Assembly: GCA_963769435.1 (NCBI GenBank)
Contig: CAVYLN010000001.1
Span: 930,001-994,000, forward strand
Length of the DNA stretch: 64,000 nucleotides
Direction of reading: 5' to 3'
Source of the DNA: JADKAV01 sp963769435
GTDB lineage: Bacteria; Actinomycetota; Actinomycetes; S36-B12; UBA10799
Shown in pieces: positions 35,833 to 44,956 of this stretch. The translations under genes were made by a program, and so were the position numbers. The notes beneath the pieces are model-generated. The model did no database searches and had not been told where the DNA came from. It saw only the letters and a list, made by a program, of their open reading frames with translations. Position 1 is the first letter of the stretch. Every line of letters begins with the position of its first letter.

Positions 35833-37421
35833 CGTGGATCCTGGCCATCGATCTGGGCACCGGCGGACCGAAGGTCGCGGCGGTCGACGAAGCGGGCCGA
35901 ATCCTGGCAACGGCGTTCAAACCGGTGTCGGTGCACGTGGGCCGGGACGGGGCCGCCACGCAGGACGCGATCGAGTGGGAAGTGGCGCTGCGCGCCGCCA
36001 TCGCGGAAGTCATCGAGGACCAGGAGCATGACGCCCTCAAGGCGATAGGGATAACAGGTCAATGGGCATCCACGGTGCCGGTCGGCCACGATGACGCGCC
36101 CGTCGGCCCGGTTCTGTTGTGGTCGGACACCCGGTCGCGGTCGAACATGGCCCGAGTCGTGGGCGGACCCCTGAACGTCGGGGGCTACGCCCCGCAGAAG
36201 GTGCTGCCGTGGCTGCGTGCGACCGGCGCTGCGCCCAGCCCGTCGGGGGCCGATCCCACCGGCCACGCGCTGCTGCTGCAGAACGAACTCAAGGAGATCG
36301 GGGACCGGTGCCGGGTCCTGCTCGAACCCGTCGACTACGTGGCTTTCCTCCTGACCGGTCGGGCGGCCGCCACCCCCGCCTCGATGACCGCTTCGTGGCT
36401 CACCGACAACCACATCGGCGGCGAACCCGAGTACCTCGACGACCTGGTCCGGCGTTCGGGGCGCAAGCGCGAGTGGCTTCCCGAGTTGCTCCCGACCGGT
36501 TCCGTCCAGGGCCCTCTGCTGCCGGAGCCCGCACAGCGACTGGGGATCAAGGCCGGGGTACCGGTCGTGTGCGGGATCCCTGACATCCATGCCGCCATCG
36601 TCGGCAGTGGCGCAGTGGGCCCCTACGACACGCACCTGGCGGTTTCCACGACAGCCTGGCTGTCATCACGCGTGCCCTTCAAGCGAACCGACATCCTGCA
36701 TTCGATCGCCACCCTGCCCGGCCTCGACCCGCAGATGAACCTGGTCGGCAACAACGTGGAGACCGGGGGCGCGGCGTTGTCATGGTTGCGCGAACAGATC
36801 ATCGCCCCCTCCGACGGCCTGACCGGTGGCGGCAGCGGGATCGGGGCCGACGGCGCGGCTCCGGTCTTCGAGCAACCGACCTACGACGCGCTGACCGCCC
36901 TGGCGGCCACCGCCCCGGCGGGCTGTGAGGGCTTGATCTTCACCCCGTGGCTGGCCGGTGAGCGCAGCCCGGTCGAGGACCGGAACCTGCGGGCGGCCTT
37001 CCTGAACATGTCACTTCGCACCGACCGCGCCATGATGGTCCGCTCGGTGCTGGAAGGAGTGGCACTGAACATCCGCTGGCTTCTGCAGTACTACGAGAAG
37101 TTCCTGAAGCGCACCGTGCCGACGATCCGGATCATGGGCGGTGGAGCGCAGTCGGACCTGTGGTGCTCGATCATCGCCTCGACGCTCAACCGCCGTATCG
37201 AGCAGGTCGCTGACCCCTTGAACGCGCAACTTCGGGGCACGGCGCTGTGGGCGCAGGTCTGCGTGGGCGAGATGACCCTCGACGAGGCGGCCCGACTGGT
37301 CCCGGTGGCACAGGTCTTCGACCCGATCCCCGCGGACCGGGAGATCTACGCCCACCACTACGGCGAGTACCGGAAGCTCTACGGGACACTCAAGGGGTTC
37401 TACCGCCGGCTCAACGGGTAG
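35829..37421 (+). CDS. FGGY-family carbohydrate kinase (xylulokinase-like)
   Basis: A 530-residue sugar kinase-like protein. The N-terminal ATPase fold opens ILAIDLGTGGPKVAAVDEAG; ITGQWASTVPV and LLWSDTRS follow, then GIPDIHAAIVGSGAVGPYD and, in the C-terminal domain, IRIMGGGAQSDLWCSIIAST and ADPLNAQLRGTALWAQ. The FGGY family phosphorylates sugars and polyols; the substrate cannot be read from sequence. GTG start overlaps the lyase stop, so the proteins are made together. Confidence 0.85.
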   Translation: MTWILAIDLGTGGPKVAAVDEAGRILATAFKPVSVHVGRDGAATQDAIEWEVALRAAIAEVIEDQEHDALKAIGITGQWASTVPVGHDDAPVGPVLLWSDTRSRSNMARVVGGPLNVGGYAPQKVLPWLRATGAAPSPSGADPTGHALLLQNELKEIGDRCRVLLEPVDYVAFLLTGRAAATPASMTASWLTDNHIGGEPEYLDDLVRRSGRKREWLPELLPTGSVQGPLLPEPAQRLGIKAGVPVVCGIPDIHAAIVGSGAVGPYDTHLAVSTTAWLSSRVPFKRTDILHSIATLPGLDPQMNLVGNNVETGGAALSWLREQIIAPSDGLTGGGSGIGADGAAPVFEQPTYDALTALAATAPAGCEGLIFTPWLAGERSPVEDRNLRAAFLNMSLRTDRAMMVRSVLEGVALNIRWLLQYYEKFLKRTVPTIRIMGGGAQSDLWCSIIASTLNRRIEQVADPLNAQLRGTALWAQVCVGEMTLDEAARLVPVAQVFDPIPADREIYAHHYGEYRKLYGTLKGFYRRLNG

Positions 37422-37436
37422 TGCTAGGGGGCACAG

Positions 37437-37841
37437 TCAGCAACCCTCGGTCATCTCGAGCAGCCGGTCGCGCAGTGCCCATGCCGTCTGCGGCAGTTCA
37501 CCGTCGCCGAGGTTCACCAGCGCCCTGGCCCGCACGCGGGAGGCTCCCACGGCGTTGCCCCGCCGGCAGTGGGTGAGCGCGACTGCCAGTTGGGCCAGTG
37601 CCTGCCATGCGGGACGCTGGTGATCGGGCGCCGATTTCCACGCAGCCTCGAGGGCTTCATGGGCCTGGAAGGGCATCCCCTTGTCGAGCAGTCGATCGGC
37701 GAGCGCGACGACGGCCGCCGGGCTGGTGTCGATGTCCTCGGGCAACGGTGCGACACCCTCGTGTCCCGGTGGCAGCGGCCTTCCCAGTTCGTCCCGCGGC
37801 CGGGCGTTCCGGGGACGTCCGGACGGGTCGCGGTCACGCAT
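37437..37841 (-). CDS. DUF309 protein, paralog 1
   Basis: A 134-residue protein whose core PFQAHEALEAAWKSAPDHQR followed by PAWQALAQLAVALTHCRRGN is DUF309 (HE-x2-E-x2-W pattern, all-helical, unknown function). The first 20 residues MRDRDPSGRPRNARPRDELG are closely shared with paralog 2 at 38879-39289. Its start overlaps by 8 bases a reading frame that is only the tail of a membrane protein, so this copy lost its upstream partner. Convergent with the FGGY kinase. Confidence 0.85.
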   Translation of the reverse strand: MRDRDPSGRPRNARPRDELGRPLPPGHEGVAPLPEDIDTSPAAVVALADRLLDKGMPFQAHEALEAAWKSAPDHQRPAWQALAQLAVALTHCRRGNAVGASRVRARALVNLGDGELPQTAWALRDRLLEMTEGC

Positions 37842-37910
37842 CCGCCTGCCCCTTGGCGCTCAGATACGCCCGTCGGACATCAACTGCCTGTTGCAGCGAA
37901 GCACCCACGT
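37834..37910 (-). pseudogene. 3' remnant of the membrane protein gene at 39282-40448
   Basis: The last about 25 codons, DVGASLQQAVDVRRAYLSAK followed by GQADA and a stop, match the C-terminus of the intact protein at 39282-40448 (DVGASLQQAVDVRRVYLTAK, GITDA). Homology stops abruptly near 37910, where plus-strand aldehyde dehydrogenase coding begins. The 8-base overlap with the DUF309 start is identical in both copies. Confidence 0.75.
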
Positions 37911-37911
37911 C

Positions 37912-38760
37912 AGCGAACTTGGCGGGGTGAACCCGATGATCGTGGTGCCCGGCAAATGGAGCGCCGCGGACGTACGGCGACAGGCCGACAAGATCGTCGG
38001 GTCCAAGTTGTTGAACTGCGGCCACATCTGTGCTGCGCCGCAGGTTCTGATCCTGCCGCAGGACTGGGCGCAGGCCGACGATCTCCTGGAGCAGGTCCGG
38101 GAGTTGATGCGCACCCTGCCGCCGAACGCGCCGTACTACCCGGGCACCGATGAGAAGGTCGCCCGGGTCCTGGCCGGCTCACCCGGTGTTGAAACGCTGC
38201 AGGGTGCTGATCGGCGCTTGCTGGTCACGGGTTTGGACCCGGCGTCGAATGCCAGGTTGTTCCGCGAGGAGGTGTTCTCCGACGTCCTCGCGGTGGTGCG
38301 GCTGCCCGCCGAGACCGTCGAGGACTACCTCGCCGCTGCGACTGCGTTCGCCAACGAGCGCCTGACCGGCAGTCTCGCCGCCACGGTCCTGGTACACCCG
38401 GCGACCAGCAGGGCCCACCCGGACGCCGTGGATCGCGCGGTCGAGGATCTCAGGTACGGGGCCATCGGGGTCAATGAGTACGGGGGTCTGGCGGCGGGCA
38501 TGGGCTACACGACCTGGGGTGGCTTCCCGGGGGCCACACCGGCGGACATCGACAGCGGGATCGGCGTGGTGAACAACGCATTCCTGCTGCGGAATCCGCA
38601 GAAGACGGTGCTAACAGCCAGATTCCATCCGCTGGCGAAACCCTCGACGGCGGTGAGCCATCGCACCTTCGCAACGACCTTCCGCGGGGTCGTGCACTTC
38701 GAGGCCACTGACCACCTAAGGGACCTTCCGGGGGTGTTCCTGGCGGCCATTCGGGGGTGA
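37912..38760 (+). pseudogene. 5'-truncated aldehyde dehydrogenase
   Basis: About 282 codons corresponding to the catalytic and C-terminal half of an aldehyde dehydrogenase. It enters at ELGGVNPMIVVPGKWSAADV (family ELGGxNP), carries the catalytic Cys in NCGHICAAPQVLILP, then LFREEVFSDVLAVVRLP (EEVFGP-like), AIGVNEYGGLAAGMGYTTWG and a plausible C-terminus. The NAD-binding N-terminal half is absent; upstream DNA is the duplicated minus-strand locus. A short protein from GTG 37927 is possible but would lack the cofactor domain. Confidence 0.75.
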
Positions 38761-38878
38761 CCCCGTTGGAAGGTTGGGCCATGCAGTGCCGCTGTGGGGT
38801 CCCCGACCCCGGTCCCCGGCAGGCAGGCGCCGAAGCGCTGCGGCGTTGCCGGAACTGGCGGTGCGCAGCCCCGTCGAC

Positions 38879-39289
38879 TCAGTGTCGGTGCTCGCGCGTG
38901 AGATCAAGCAGTCGGTCACGCAGTGGATGCGCCACCAACGGCAGCTCACCTGCAGCGAGGTTGACCAGACCACGCTGACGCAGTCTTGCCGCGCCTGTGG
39001 CGTTGCCCCGCATGGAGTGGGTCAATGCCACCGCCAGTTGAGCCATTCCCTTCCACGCGACGCGCGCCGGGTCCGCGGACCCCTTCCACGCCGCCTCCAA
39101 CACCTCATGGGCTTGAAACGGCCGGCCTTCGTCAAGCAGTTGTGTGGTCAAGCCCACGATGGCGTCCGGGGACGTGTCGAGGTCCTCGGGCAGAGGCTCC
39201 ACACCTTTCTGGCCATACTCGAGCGGCCGGCCCAGGGCATCCCTGGGCCGGTCGTTGCGCGGCCGACCTGTCGCATCACGGTCACGCAT
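38879..39289 (-). CDS. DUF309 protein, paralog 2
   Basis: A 136-residue DUF309 protein with core PFQAHEVLEAAWKGSADPAR followed by VAWKGMAQLAVALTHSMRGN. It resembles paralog 1 along its whole length but the copies have clearly diverged, so the duplication is not recent. It overlaps the upstream membrane protein gene by 8 bases, the ancestral arrangement. The 118 bases between it and the aldehyde dehydrogenase fragment hold nothing recognisable. Confidence 0.85.
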   Translation of the reverse strand: MRDRDATGRPRNDRPRDALGRPLEYGQKGVEPLPEDLDTSPDAIVGLTTQLLDEGRPFQAHEVLEAAWKGSADPARVAWKGMAQLAVALTHSMRGNATGAARLRQRGLVNLAAGELPLVAHPLRDRLLDLTREHRH

Positions 39290-40448
39290 CGGTGATTCCC
39301 TTGGCAGTCAGGTAGACGCGACGCACGTCCACGGCCTGTTGCAGCGAGGCACCCACATCGTCGGAGAAGGACGCCCGGTACACGGGGTCGCTCGCGGCGT
39401 ACACGGTCGTGTAGAAGGCCGCGAATGCCCCGAGGAAGGTGGACACCCGGATCAGAGCGCGGGACAGGACGTGATCCTGCCCGATCGTCCAGAACACGTC
39501 GGCGGAGCCGAGGTCCCCCAGCCATGCCTGCTGCACGGGCGCGGTGATCGCGACCACACCGAACACGATGAAGAACGCCCACACGAGAAGCCCGATCAGA
39601 GCTGCCTGGATCACCTGGGTCGAGAGTGCCGCCACGACCATCGACCGTCGCTGAGGCCGGCGCAGGTCCGGGTCCCCCACCTCCGGCAACTGGTCCGCGA
39701 TGCCGGCCAGTGGGGTGGGCGCGCACGCGGTCCGCACCTGCTCGATCGGCGCATCCAGTCGCAGCGTGTCGATCTGCTCCCGCGTGCGGTCGAGGGTCAC
39801 CAGCACCCCGAAGATCAACAGCAGACCGCTGCTGCCCCACAGGACCGGCCCGGCGAGGCTGCCCGCCACCTGCCACACCTCGGTGTTGATGAACAGGACG
39901 ATCATGACGATCAGCAACAGTGGAAGGGCCTTTGTGGCGACCGCGTAGAGGTCACCCGCGGACCGGGCCGTCTGCCGGACCGCCCATCCCACCATCGCCA
40001 GCAGCGCGAAACGCGTGACGAAGTAGATGATGCCGAGCAGCAGCACCTGCAGCACCAGCGACGCCACGACCGACTCCCACGTGATGTCGACACCCTCGAT
40101 GCGGCGGCCGTACTGGATCGCGTCGGGAATGGCCCCGGCTGCGATGAAGCCCAGCAGCACGGGCCAGCCGACCCGTTCTGAGGGTGCGAACCAGTAGCCA
40201 CGGCGGCGTTTCGACCAGACCCCCACGCCCAGCAACGCCAAGGCAGCGACCAGCACGCTGAAGACTGGCAGCACCCGACTGCCACTGCTGAGCGCACTCC
40301 ACAGCGCCGTCGAGAGTTGGACCGCCAGCACCACGATCATCGCCGGCACCGCCCGGGTCCAGATGTGCTCGCGCGAGTTGTAGTCGTCGACGAACTGCGG
40401 GAGTCCGTTGTGCGCGAACCAGGTTTCGGTGCGCCGGATGGGGTCCAC
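39282..40448 (-). CDS. multi-pass membrane protein of unknown function
   Basis: A 388-residue protein, MDPIRRTETWFAHNGLPQFV at the start, with about eight hydrophobic helices (e.g. AVPAMIVVLAVQLSTALWSA, ALPLLLIVMIVLFINTEVW, AALIGLLVWAFFIVFGVVAI) and a soluble loop around residues 210-255. The C-terminal cytoplasmic tail DVGASLQQAVDVRRVYLTAK is the segment duplicated at 37834-37910. No transporter motif recognised. Coupled by an 8-base overlap to DUF309 paralog 2. Confidence 0.75.
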   Translation of the reverse strand: MDPIRRTETWFAHNGLPQFVDDYNSREHIWTRAVPAMIVVLAVQLSTALWSALSSGSRVLPVFSVLVAALALLGVGVWSKRRRGYWFAPSERVGWPVLLGFIAAGAIPDAIQYGRRIEGVDITWESVVASLVLQVLLLGIIYFVTRFALLAMVGWAVRQTARSAGDLYAVATKALPLLLIVMIVLFINTEVWQVAGSLAGPVLWGSSGLLLIFGVLVTLDRTREQIDTLRLDAPIEQVRTACAPTPLAGIADQLPEVGDPDLRRPQRRSMVVAALSTQVIQAALIGLLVWAFFIVFGVVAITAPVQQAWLGDLGSADVFWTIGQDHVLSRALIRVSTFLGAFAAFYTTVYAASDPVYRASFSDDVGASLQQAVDVRRVYLTAKGITDA

Positions 40449-40507
40449 GGATGAACGCTAGCGCCGCGCGGCACCGCCGCGAGGTTCCTGCGGCCGATCC
40501 GTACGGG

Positions 40508-40894
40508 TCAATCGGTGCCGGCCGCGGTCGGTGGGGCCGCAACCATGGCCAGGGCGCGGGCGAATGCGGACACTGATCCGTCCAAACGGTCCAGTTGCTC
40601 CGGGCCGAGCAGCACCACCAGATCGGTGTCCGTGCGGCCCAGAACCACCGGACTGCCCGCCGCGGCGACCCTGGCCGCGACATCCGCCGGCATTTCGTTC
40701 AGGTGATACAGACGGAACGGAACCCCGAGCGTATCGACGTACGCGTCCCACTGCTTCTTGCGCCGCACCGGGGAGTGGGTGATGTCGCACAAGGCACAAT
40801 GTGTGCGCCCCAGGATGTGTCCGACCACGTACTTGGCCTCGCCGACGAGACCACCGTCCGCGTGGTAGATCCCGATGTACTCCGTGATCGCCAT
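40508..40894 (-). CDS. conserved hypothetical protein with CxLC-ITH motif
   Basis: A 128-residue soluble protein. The centre reads YVVGHILGRTHCALCDITHS, then VRRKKQWDAYVDTLGVPFRL and HLNEMPADV; the C-terminal part LGRTDTDLVVLLGPEQLDRL looks like a beta-alpha unit. The Cys-x2-Cys followed by Ile-Thr-His suggests metal or redox chemistry but I do not recognise a named family. Divergent from the DUF3054 gene. Confidence 0.7.
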   Translation of the reverse strand: MAITEYIGIYHADGGLVGEAKYVVGHILGRTHCALCDITHSPVRRKKQWDAYVDTLGVPFRLYHLNEMPADVAARVAAAGSPVVLGRTDTDLVVLLGPEQLDRLDGSVSAFARALAMVAAPPTAAGTD

Positions 40895-40930
40895 GGGTCC
40901 AGCCTGCGACGCCCTGGACGACCCCGCAAC

Positions 40931-40936
40931 TAGACT
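40931..40936 (+). promoter_or_regulatory. candidate -10 for a leaderless DUF3054 transcript
   Basis: TAGACT followed by seven bases and the GTG start at 40944; predicted initiation coincides with the start codon and there is no ribosome binding site. Confidence 0.5.
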
Positions 40937-40943
40937 CGTGCGC

Positions 40944-41309
40944 GTGAAGGCGTGGGTGGCTGCGGTCCTGGACTTCGTTTGCGTGCTGGTCTTTGTCGCG
41001 GTGGGGATCCGGGCACATTCCGAATCCGACTCGGTCGTGCAGGTCGCGGCCCCGTTCCTGGCTGCACTGGCGCTCGGATGGATCATCGCGATACCGCTGC
41101 GTCCCCCGGAGTCGCTGCGGGCCGGCCTCGTGATCTGGATCATGACCCTGGTCGGCGGCATGCTGTTGCGGCGCACGTTCGGTGAGGGCACCGCCGCCGC
41201 CTTCATCGCCGTGGCGACCGTGTTCCTGGCGCTGACGATGTTGGGGTGGCGCGGGATCGCCTCGCTGGTGCTACGGCGTCGAGCCGCGGACACTGCCTCT
41301 GCGGGCTGA
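40944..41309 (+). CDS. DUF3054 membrane protein
   Basis: A 121-residue protein with four helices. VLDFVCVLVFVAVGIRAHSE and AAPFLAALALGWIIAIPLRP match DUF3054, an actinobacterial family of unknown function. The GTG at 40944 lies seven bases after TAGACT. It ends 10 bases from the convergent thiQ stop. Confidence 0.85.
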   Translation: MKAWVAAVLDFVCVLVFVAVGIRAHSESDSVVQVAAPFLAALALGWIIAIPLRPPESLRAGLVIWIMTLVGGMLLRRTFGEGTAAAFIAVATVFLALTMLGWRGIASLVLRRRAADTASAG

Positions 41310-41318
41310 TCGGGGCGC

Positions 41319-42209
41319 TCAGCCCGTCTGTCGGATGTCGATGCGCACCGTTCGTCCCACCGCGGGCACGGATCGGGTGTCGGTGACATACGACACCGTT
41401 TGGCCGGCCACGGTGCCGGACACCAGGAATCGCCCGTCATCGAAGGTCCGGCCGGTGACGCGCAGTTCCCACCTGCCTTCCTGGCTCTCCTGCAACCGCT
41501 CCGGCGGGTACGCGACGCCGTCGAGGACCGAGAGCCCGACCAATCGCGCGACGTAGTCGTCGACGGGTGCGTTCCACAACTCGTCAGCCGTGCCCACCTG
41601 GACGAGTCGCCCCTGCTTGAGCACGGCCACCCTGTCGGCCATCGTGAATGCCTCGTGCCGATCGTGCGTGACGGCCAGCACGGTCATCGCCCTGTCTCGC
41701 AGCAGCCGCTGGACGTCCAGTACGAGTTCCGCCTTCAACACCGCGTCCAGGGCGCCGAACGGTTCGTCGAGCAGAACCACTGCCGGGGCCGGGGCCATCG
41801 CCCTGGCCAGTGCCACACGCTGTGCCTGACCGCCACTGAGCGTGTCCACCGCCCTGTCCTCGAAACCCGCCAGCCCCACCAGGTCGATCATCTCGGCGAT
41901 GCGGACGGCATCCCTGGCCGCCACCCCGAACCCCACGTTCTCCGCGACGTTCAGGTGCGGGAACAGCAGGTCGTCCTGGAACATCATCCCCACGGTCCGC
42001 CGGTGGGTGGGGACACCTTCCAACGCGCGACCGGCCACCTCGATGCGGCCGGTGTAGTCGACCAGACCGGCGACCGCACGAAGCAGTGTGGACTTGCCGC
42101 CCCCGCTGGGTCCCAGGATGCAGACGATCTCACCCTGTGCCACCTCCAGGTCCACATGGTGGAGGATCGGCTGGTCGTAGGCGACCGACACGTCCGTCAG
42201 ATGCAGCAT
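41319..42209 (-). CDS. thiQ: thiamine-type ABC transporter ATP-binding protein
   Basis: A 296-residue ABC ATPase. Walker A GPSGGGKST (residues about 34-42), Q-loop MMFQDDLLFPH, signature LSGGQAQRVALARAM, Walker B VVLLDEPFGALD and H-loop AVTHDRHEAF are complete. About 60 extra C-terminal residues (VAGQTVSYVTDTRSVPAV) resemble a TOBE-like domain. The ATG overlaps the permease stop. The thiamine assignment rests on the upstream TPP riboswitch and operon. Confidence 0.87.
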   Translation of the reverse strand: MLHLTDVSVAYDQPILHHVDLEVAQGEIVCILGPSGGGKSTLLRAVAGLVDYTGRIEVAGRALEGVPTHRRTVGMMFQDDLLFPHLNVAENVGFGVAARDAVRIAEMIDLVGLAGFEDRAVDTLSGGQAQRVALARAMAPAPAVVLLDEPFGALDAVLKAELVLDVQRLLRDRAMTVLAVTHDRHEAFTMADRVAVLKQGRLVQVGTADELWNAPVDDYVARLVGLSVLDGVAYPPERLQESQEGRWELRVTGRTFDDGRFLVSGTVAGQTVSYVTDTRSVPAVGRTVRIDIRQTG

Positions 42210-43828
42210 CAGAAACCCACCGCCCGATTGAGGCGCACCCGGTCGATCGCCACCACCACCGCGACGGTCAGCATCAGCAACAGGGCTCCCGCCGCGTAGG
42301 CCGCGGCAACCGTCACGGCCCCCGGCCTGGCCAGAAGCCGGGAGATCGCCACCGGCAGGGTCGGGTCGGCCGGGCTGGCCAGGAAGACGGTCGCCCCGAA
42401 CTCCCCGATCGTCACCGCGAACGCGAATCCCGTCGCCACCAGCACCGCCGGCAGGACCAGCGGTACGGCCACGGACCTCAGGGCGTTCACCGGCGACCGA
42501 CCCAGCACGGCCGCTACGTGCAGGTACCTCCGGTCGAAGCCCTGGAGTGCCGGTGCCAGAACCCGCACGACGAACGGCATGGCGACCAACGACTGGGCCA
42601 GCACGATCAACAGGCCGGTGTTGCGCAGGTCGATCGGAGGGCGACCGAAAGCGAGCAGCATGCCCAGCCCGACGGTGACCGCAGAGGTGCCCAGCGGCAG
42701 CAGCAGCATCGCGTCGACCGAGCGCAGCCACCTGCCGCGGCCGCTGAAGGCCAGCCCGAAGGCGGCCATCCCACCGATCGTCACCGCGATCAGGGTGGCC
42801 GCTGCGGCCGTGCGCAGCGACGCGACCACCGCCGACCAGGGATCCACCGAGTTCGTACTCGTCCCTTGCGCGAACAGGGTCTGCCACCCCAGCGTGGTCC
42901 ATTGTCCGTCGATGGTCAGCGATCGGACCAGCACGATCAGCAGAGGTGCCAGCACCGCCACGCAGGTGAGTGTCACGATGACCGTCACACCGGTCCACTG
43001 CCGCCATCCGTGCGGGGGTCGGGCCACATCCACGGCCGGCCCGCTGACCACCGACGCGGTGTTGCCCACGACCGCGAGCATCGCGACGACGGCGAGCAAC
43101 TGCAACAACGACAGCGCCGCCGCGGCCGGCAGGTCCAGCAGGAAGGCCGTCTGGCGGTAGATCTCCACCTCGAGCGTCCTGAGTTGGCCCGCGCCCAGCA
43201 CCTGCACGACGCCGAACGAGGTGAAACTGAACAGGAAGACGATCAGCGCCGACGAGCGCAGCCCGGGCCGCAGCAGCGGCCAGGTCACCCGCCACCAGGC
43301 CTGCCAGCGCGAGGCCCCCAGCACCTGGGCCGCCTGCTCAAGTCCGGGCTCGATCGTCGCCAGGACACTTCCCACCACTCTGATCACGACGGCGATGTTC
43401 AGGAAGACGTGTGCGATGACCAGCCCCCAGACCGATCCCGACAGGTCGACGGACAGCACCCCGTTCGGTCCGATCAGTGCCAGGAACGCTGCTGCGACAA
43501 CCACCGTTGGCATAACGAACGGCACCAGTACGAGTGCCCGTACCAACGCCCGTCCGGGGAACTTGAATCGCGCCAGCACGACGGCGGCCGGCATCGCCAC
43601 GATCATCGTCGCCAGCGTCGACAGTGCGGCTTGGGCGATGGTGAAGCCGAGGATGCGCCATGTGCGGCCCGCGCCGATGACCGCCAGCATCGCCTCAGGC
43701 CCTTCCTGCACCCCGACCCTCACCACGGCGGCCACCGGGATGACGAACAGCAGGATCAGGAACAGCAGTGGGACCAGCAGCACGAGCCGCAGGATCACTC
43801 CATGATTGCGGACCACTGATCGATCCAT
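42209..43828 (-). CDS. thiP: thiamine-type ABC transporter permease, fused two-domain
   Basis: A 539-residue protein with about twelve helices in two homologous halves, each carrying a binding-protein-dependent transport EAA loop: EQAAQVLGASRWQAWWRVTW (about residue 185) and RYLHVAAVLGRSPVNALRSV (about 445). Such fused permeases are typical of ThiP and FbpB; the TPP riboswitch upstream favours ThiP. It lies 45 bases after the thiB stop. Confidence 0.87.
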   Translation of the reverse strand: MDRSVVRNHGVILRLVLLVPLLFLILLFVIPVAAVVRVGVQEGPEAMLAVIGAGRTWRILGFTIAQAALSTLATMIVAMPAAVVLARFKFPGRALVRALVLVPFVMPTVVVAAAFLALIGPNGVLSVDLSGSVWGLVIAHVFLNIAVVIRVVGSVLATIEPGLEQAAQVLGASRWQAWWRVTWPLLRPGLRSSALIVFLFSFTSFGVVQVLGAGQLRTLEVEIYRQTAFLLDLPAAAALSLLQLLAVVAMLAVVGNTASVVSGPAVDVARPPHGWRQWTGVTVIVTLTCVAVLAPLLIVLVRSLTIDGQWTTLGWQTLFAQGTSTNSVDPWSAVVASLRTAAAATLIAVTIGGMAAFGLAFSGRGRWLRSVDAMLLLPLGTSAVTVGLGMLLAFGRPPIDLRNTGLLIVLAQSLVAMPFVVRVLAPALQGFDRRYLHVAAVLGRSPVNALRSVAVPLVLPAVLVATGFAFAVTIGEFGATVFLASPADPTLPVAISRLLARPGAVTVAAAYAAGALLLMLTVAVVVAIDRVRLNRAVGF

Positions 43829-43873
43829 TCATCGCGGCCGGCGGCGATCTCATTCGGCTCCATCACCACGGGA

Positions 43874-44810
43874 TCAGCCGGTTGCGGCGCGTACTTGCCG
43901 GAACGCCGTGGGGACCTTCGCCCCCTCGATCACCGGGTAGACGAACATCTGCCCGCCGATGTCGTCCTGGAACGTCTTGGACAGCATGAAGTCGATGAAC
44001 TGTTTCCCGCCCTGCTCGTTGCGGGCGCCGGCGAGCAGCCCCGCGTACTCCACCTGCTGGAAACACTGCGCATCGACGTTGGCCGTGGGCGGGGGCGCCT
44101 GCGGGTCCTCGGAGAACATCACCTCGGCCGCCGGGCTCGTGGAGTAGGACACGACGATCGGCCGATCGCCTTCGCCGGAGCCACCGGAGAACTGCCGGTA
44201 GTAGGCGTTGTCCCACCCATCGACCACCTTGACGCCGTTGGCCTTGAGGTCGCGCCAGTACTGCTGCCAGTCGTCCTGGGTTGCGACGGTACTGAGCAGG
44301 AAGGCGAGCCCCGGTGAGGACGTGGCGGGATTCTGCACGACGGTGAGATCCCGGTACTGGGCATCGACGAGGTCGGCGGGACTGTTCGGAGCGGGTCGCT
44401 CGGCGAAGTACTTCGGTGTCGTAGTTGAGGCAGACCGCACCGGTGTCGATCGGCGTGACGCCGGGTGCGTCCTCGGCCAGGGCGGCTGGCGCTCCGGGAG
44501 CCTGGTAGTCCACGAAGACACCCGCGTCCTGCGTCCGGCTCAGGAACGTGTTGTCCACCCCGAACAGCACGTCGCCCTGCGGTGCGCCGGCCGACAGGAT
44601 CGCCGAGTTGACGACCTGGCCGGCATCACCGTTCTGGACGATCTTGACGGTCAGGCCGCTGTCCCGCGTGAACTCTTGGAGGACTTCCTTCGACACCGCG
44701 AAGGAGTCATGGGTCACGACCACAACTTCGGTCACCGGCGCGGCCTGTGGCTGCTCCTGGCTCGAGCAGGCCGCGAGTGCGATGGTCAGGGATGCGATGA
44801 GTAGGCGCAC
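43874..44810 (-). CDS. thiB: thiamine-type ABC substrate-binding lipoprotein, frameshifted
   Basis: About 312 codons when bridged. Lipoprotein signal MRLLIASLTIALAACS with lipobox LAAC, then VVVVTHDSFAVSKEVLQEFT, GDVLFGVDNTFLSRTQDAGV and AVCLNYDTE. One base near 44415 shifts the frame to KYFAERPAPNSPADLVDAQY, then VDGWDNAYYRQFSGGSGEGD, RPIVVSYSTSPAAEV and a normal C-terminus. FGVDN, NYD and SYSTSPA are ThiB/TbpA-like blocks. The GTG start has GGAGG six bases upstream, inside the 3' strand of the riboswitch. Confidence 0.87.
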
Positions 44811-44909
44811 GTTTCCTCCGCTGGCATTACCCAGATCAGGTTGTGTGGGTCGGCCACGCGGACGGTGACCCTCTCAGCCCGGCTGACCCGAGCTCCCCAT
44901 GTGGTCCCA
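44811..44909 (-). ncRNA. TPP riboswitch (THI element)
   Basis: Read on the minus strand this leader contains the two halves of the TPP aptamer: GGGCTGAGAGGGT, the CUGAGA pyrimidine-sensor loop (44872-44877), and CCTGATCTGGGTAATGCCAG followed by CGGAGGAAAC, the pyrophosphate-sensor region. The 5' helix starts near GGGGAGCTC. The final GGAGGAA is both aptamer and ribosome binding site of thiB, so ligand binding probably blocks translation. Exact 5' boundary approximate. Confidence 0.93.
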
Positions 44910-44956
44910 GGGTATCGCCGGATGTCCCGTGCCGGACAGGGGTACCTTGGGAGGCC

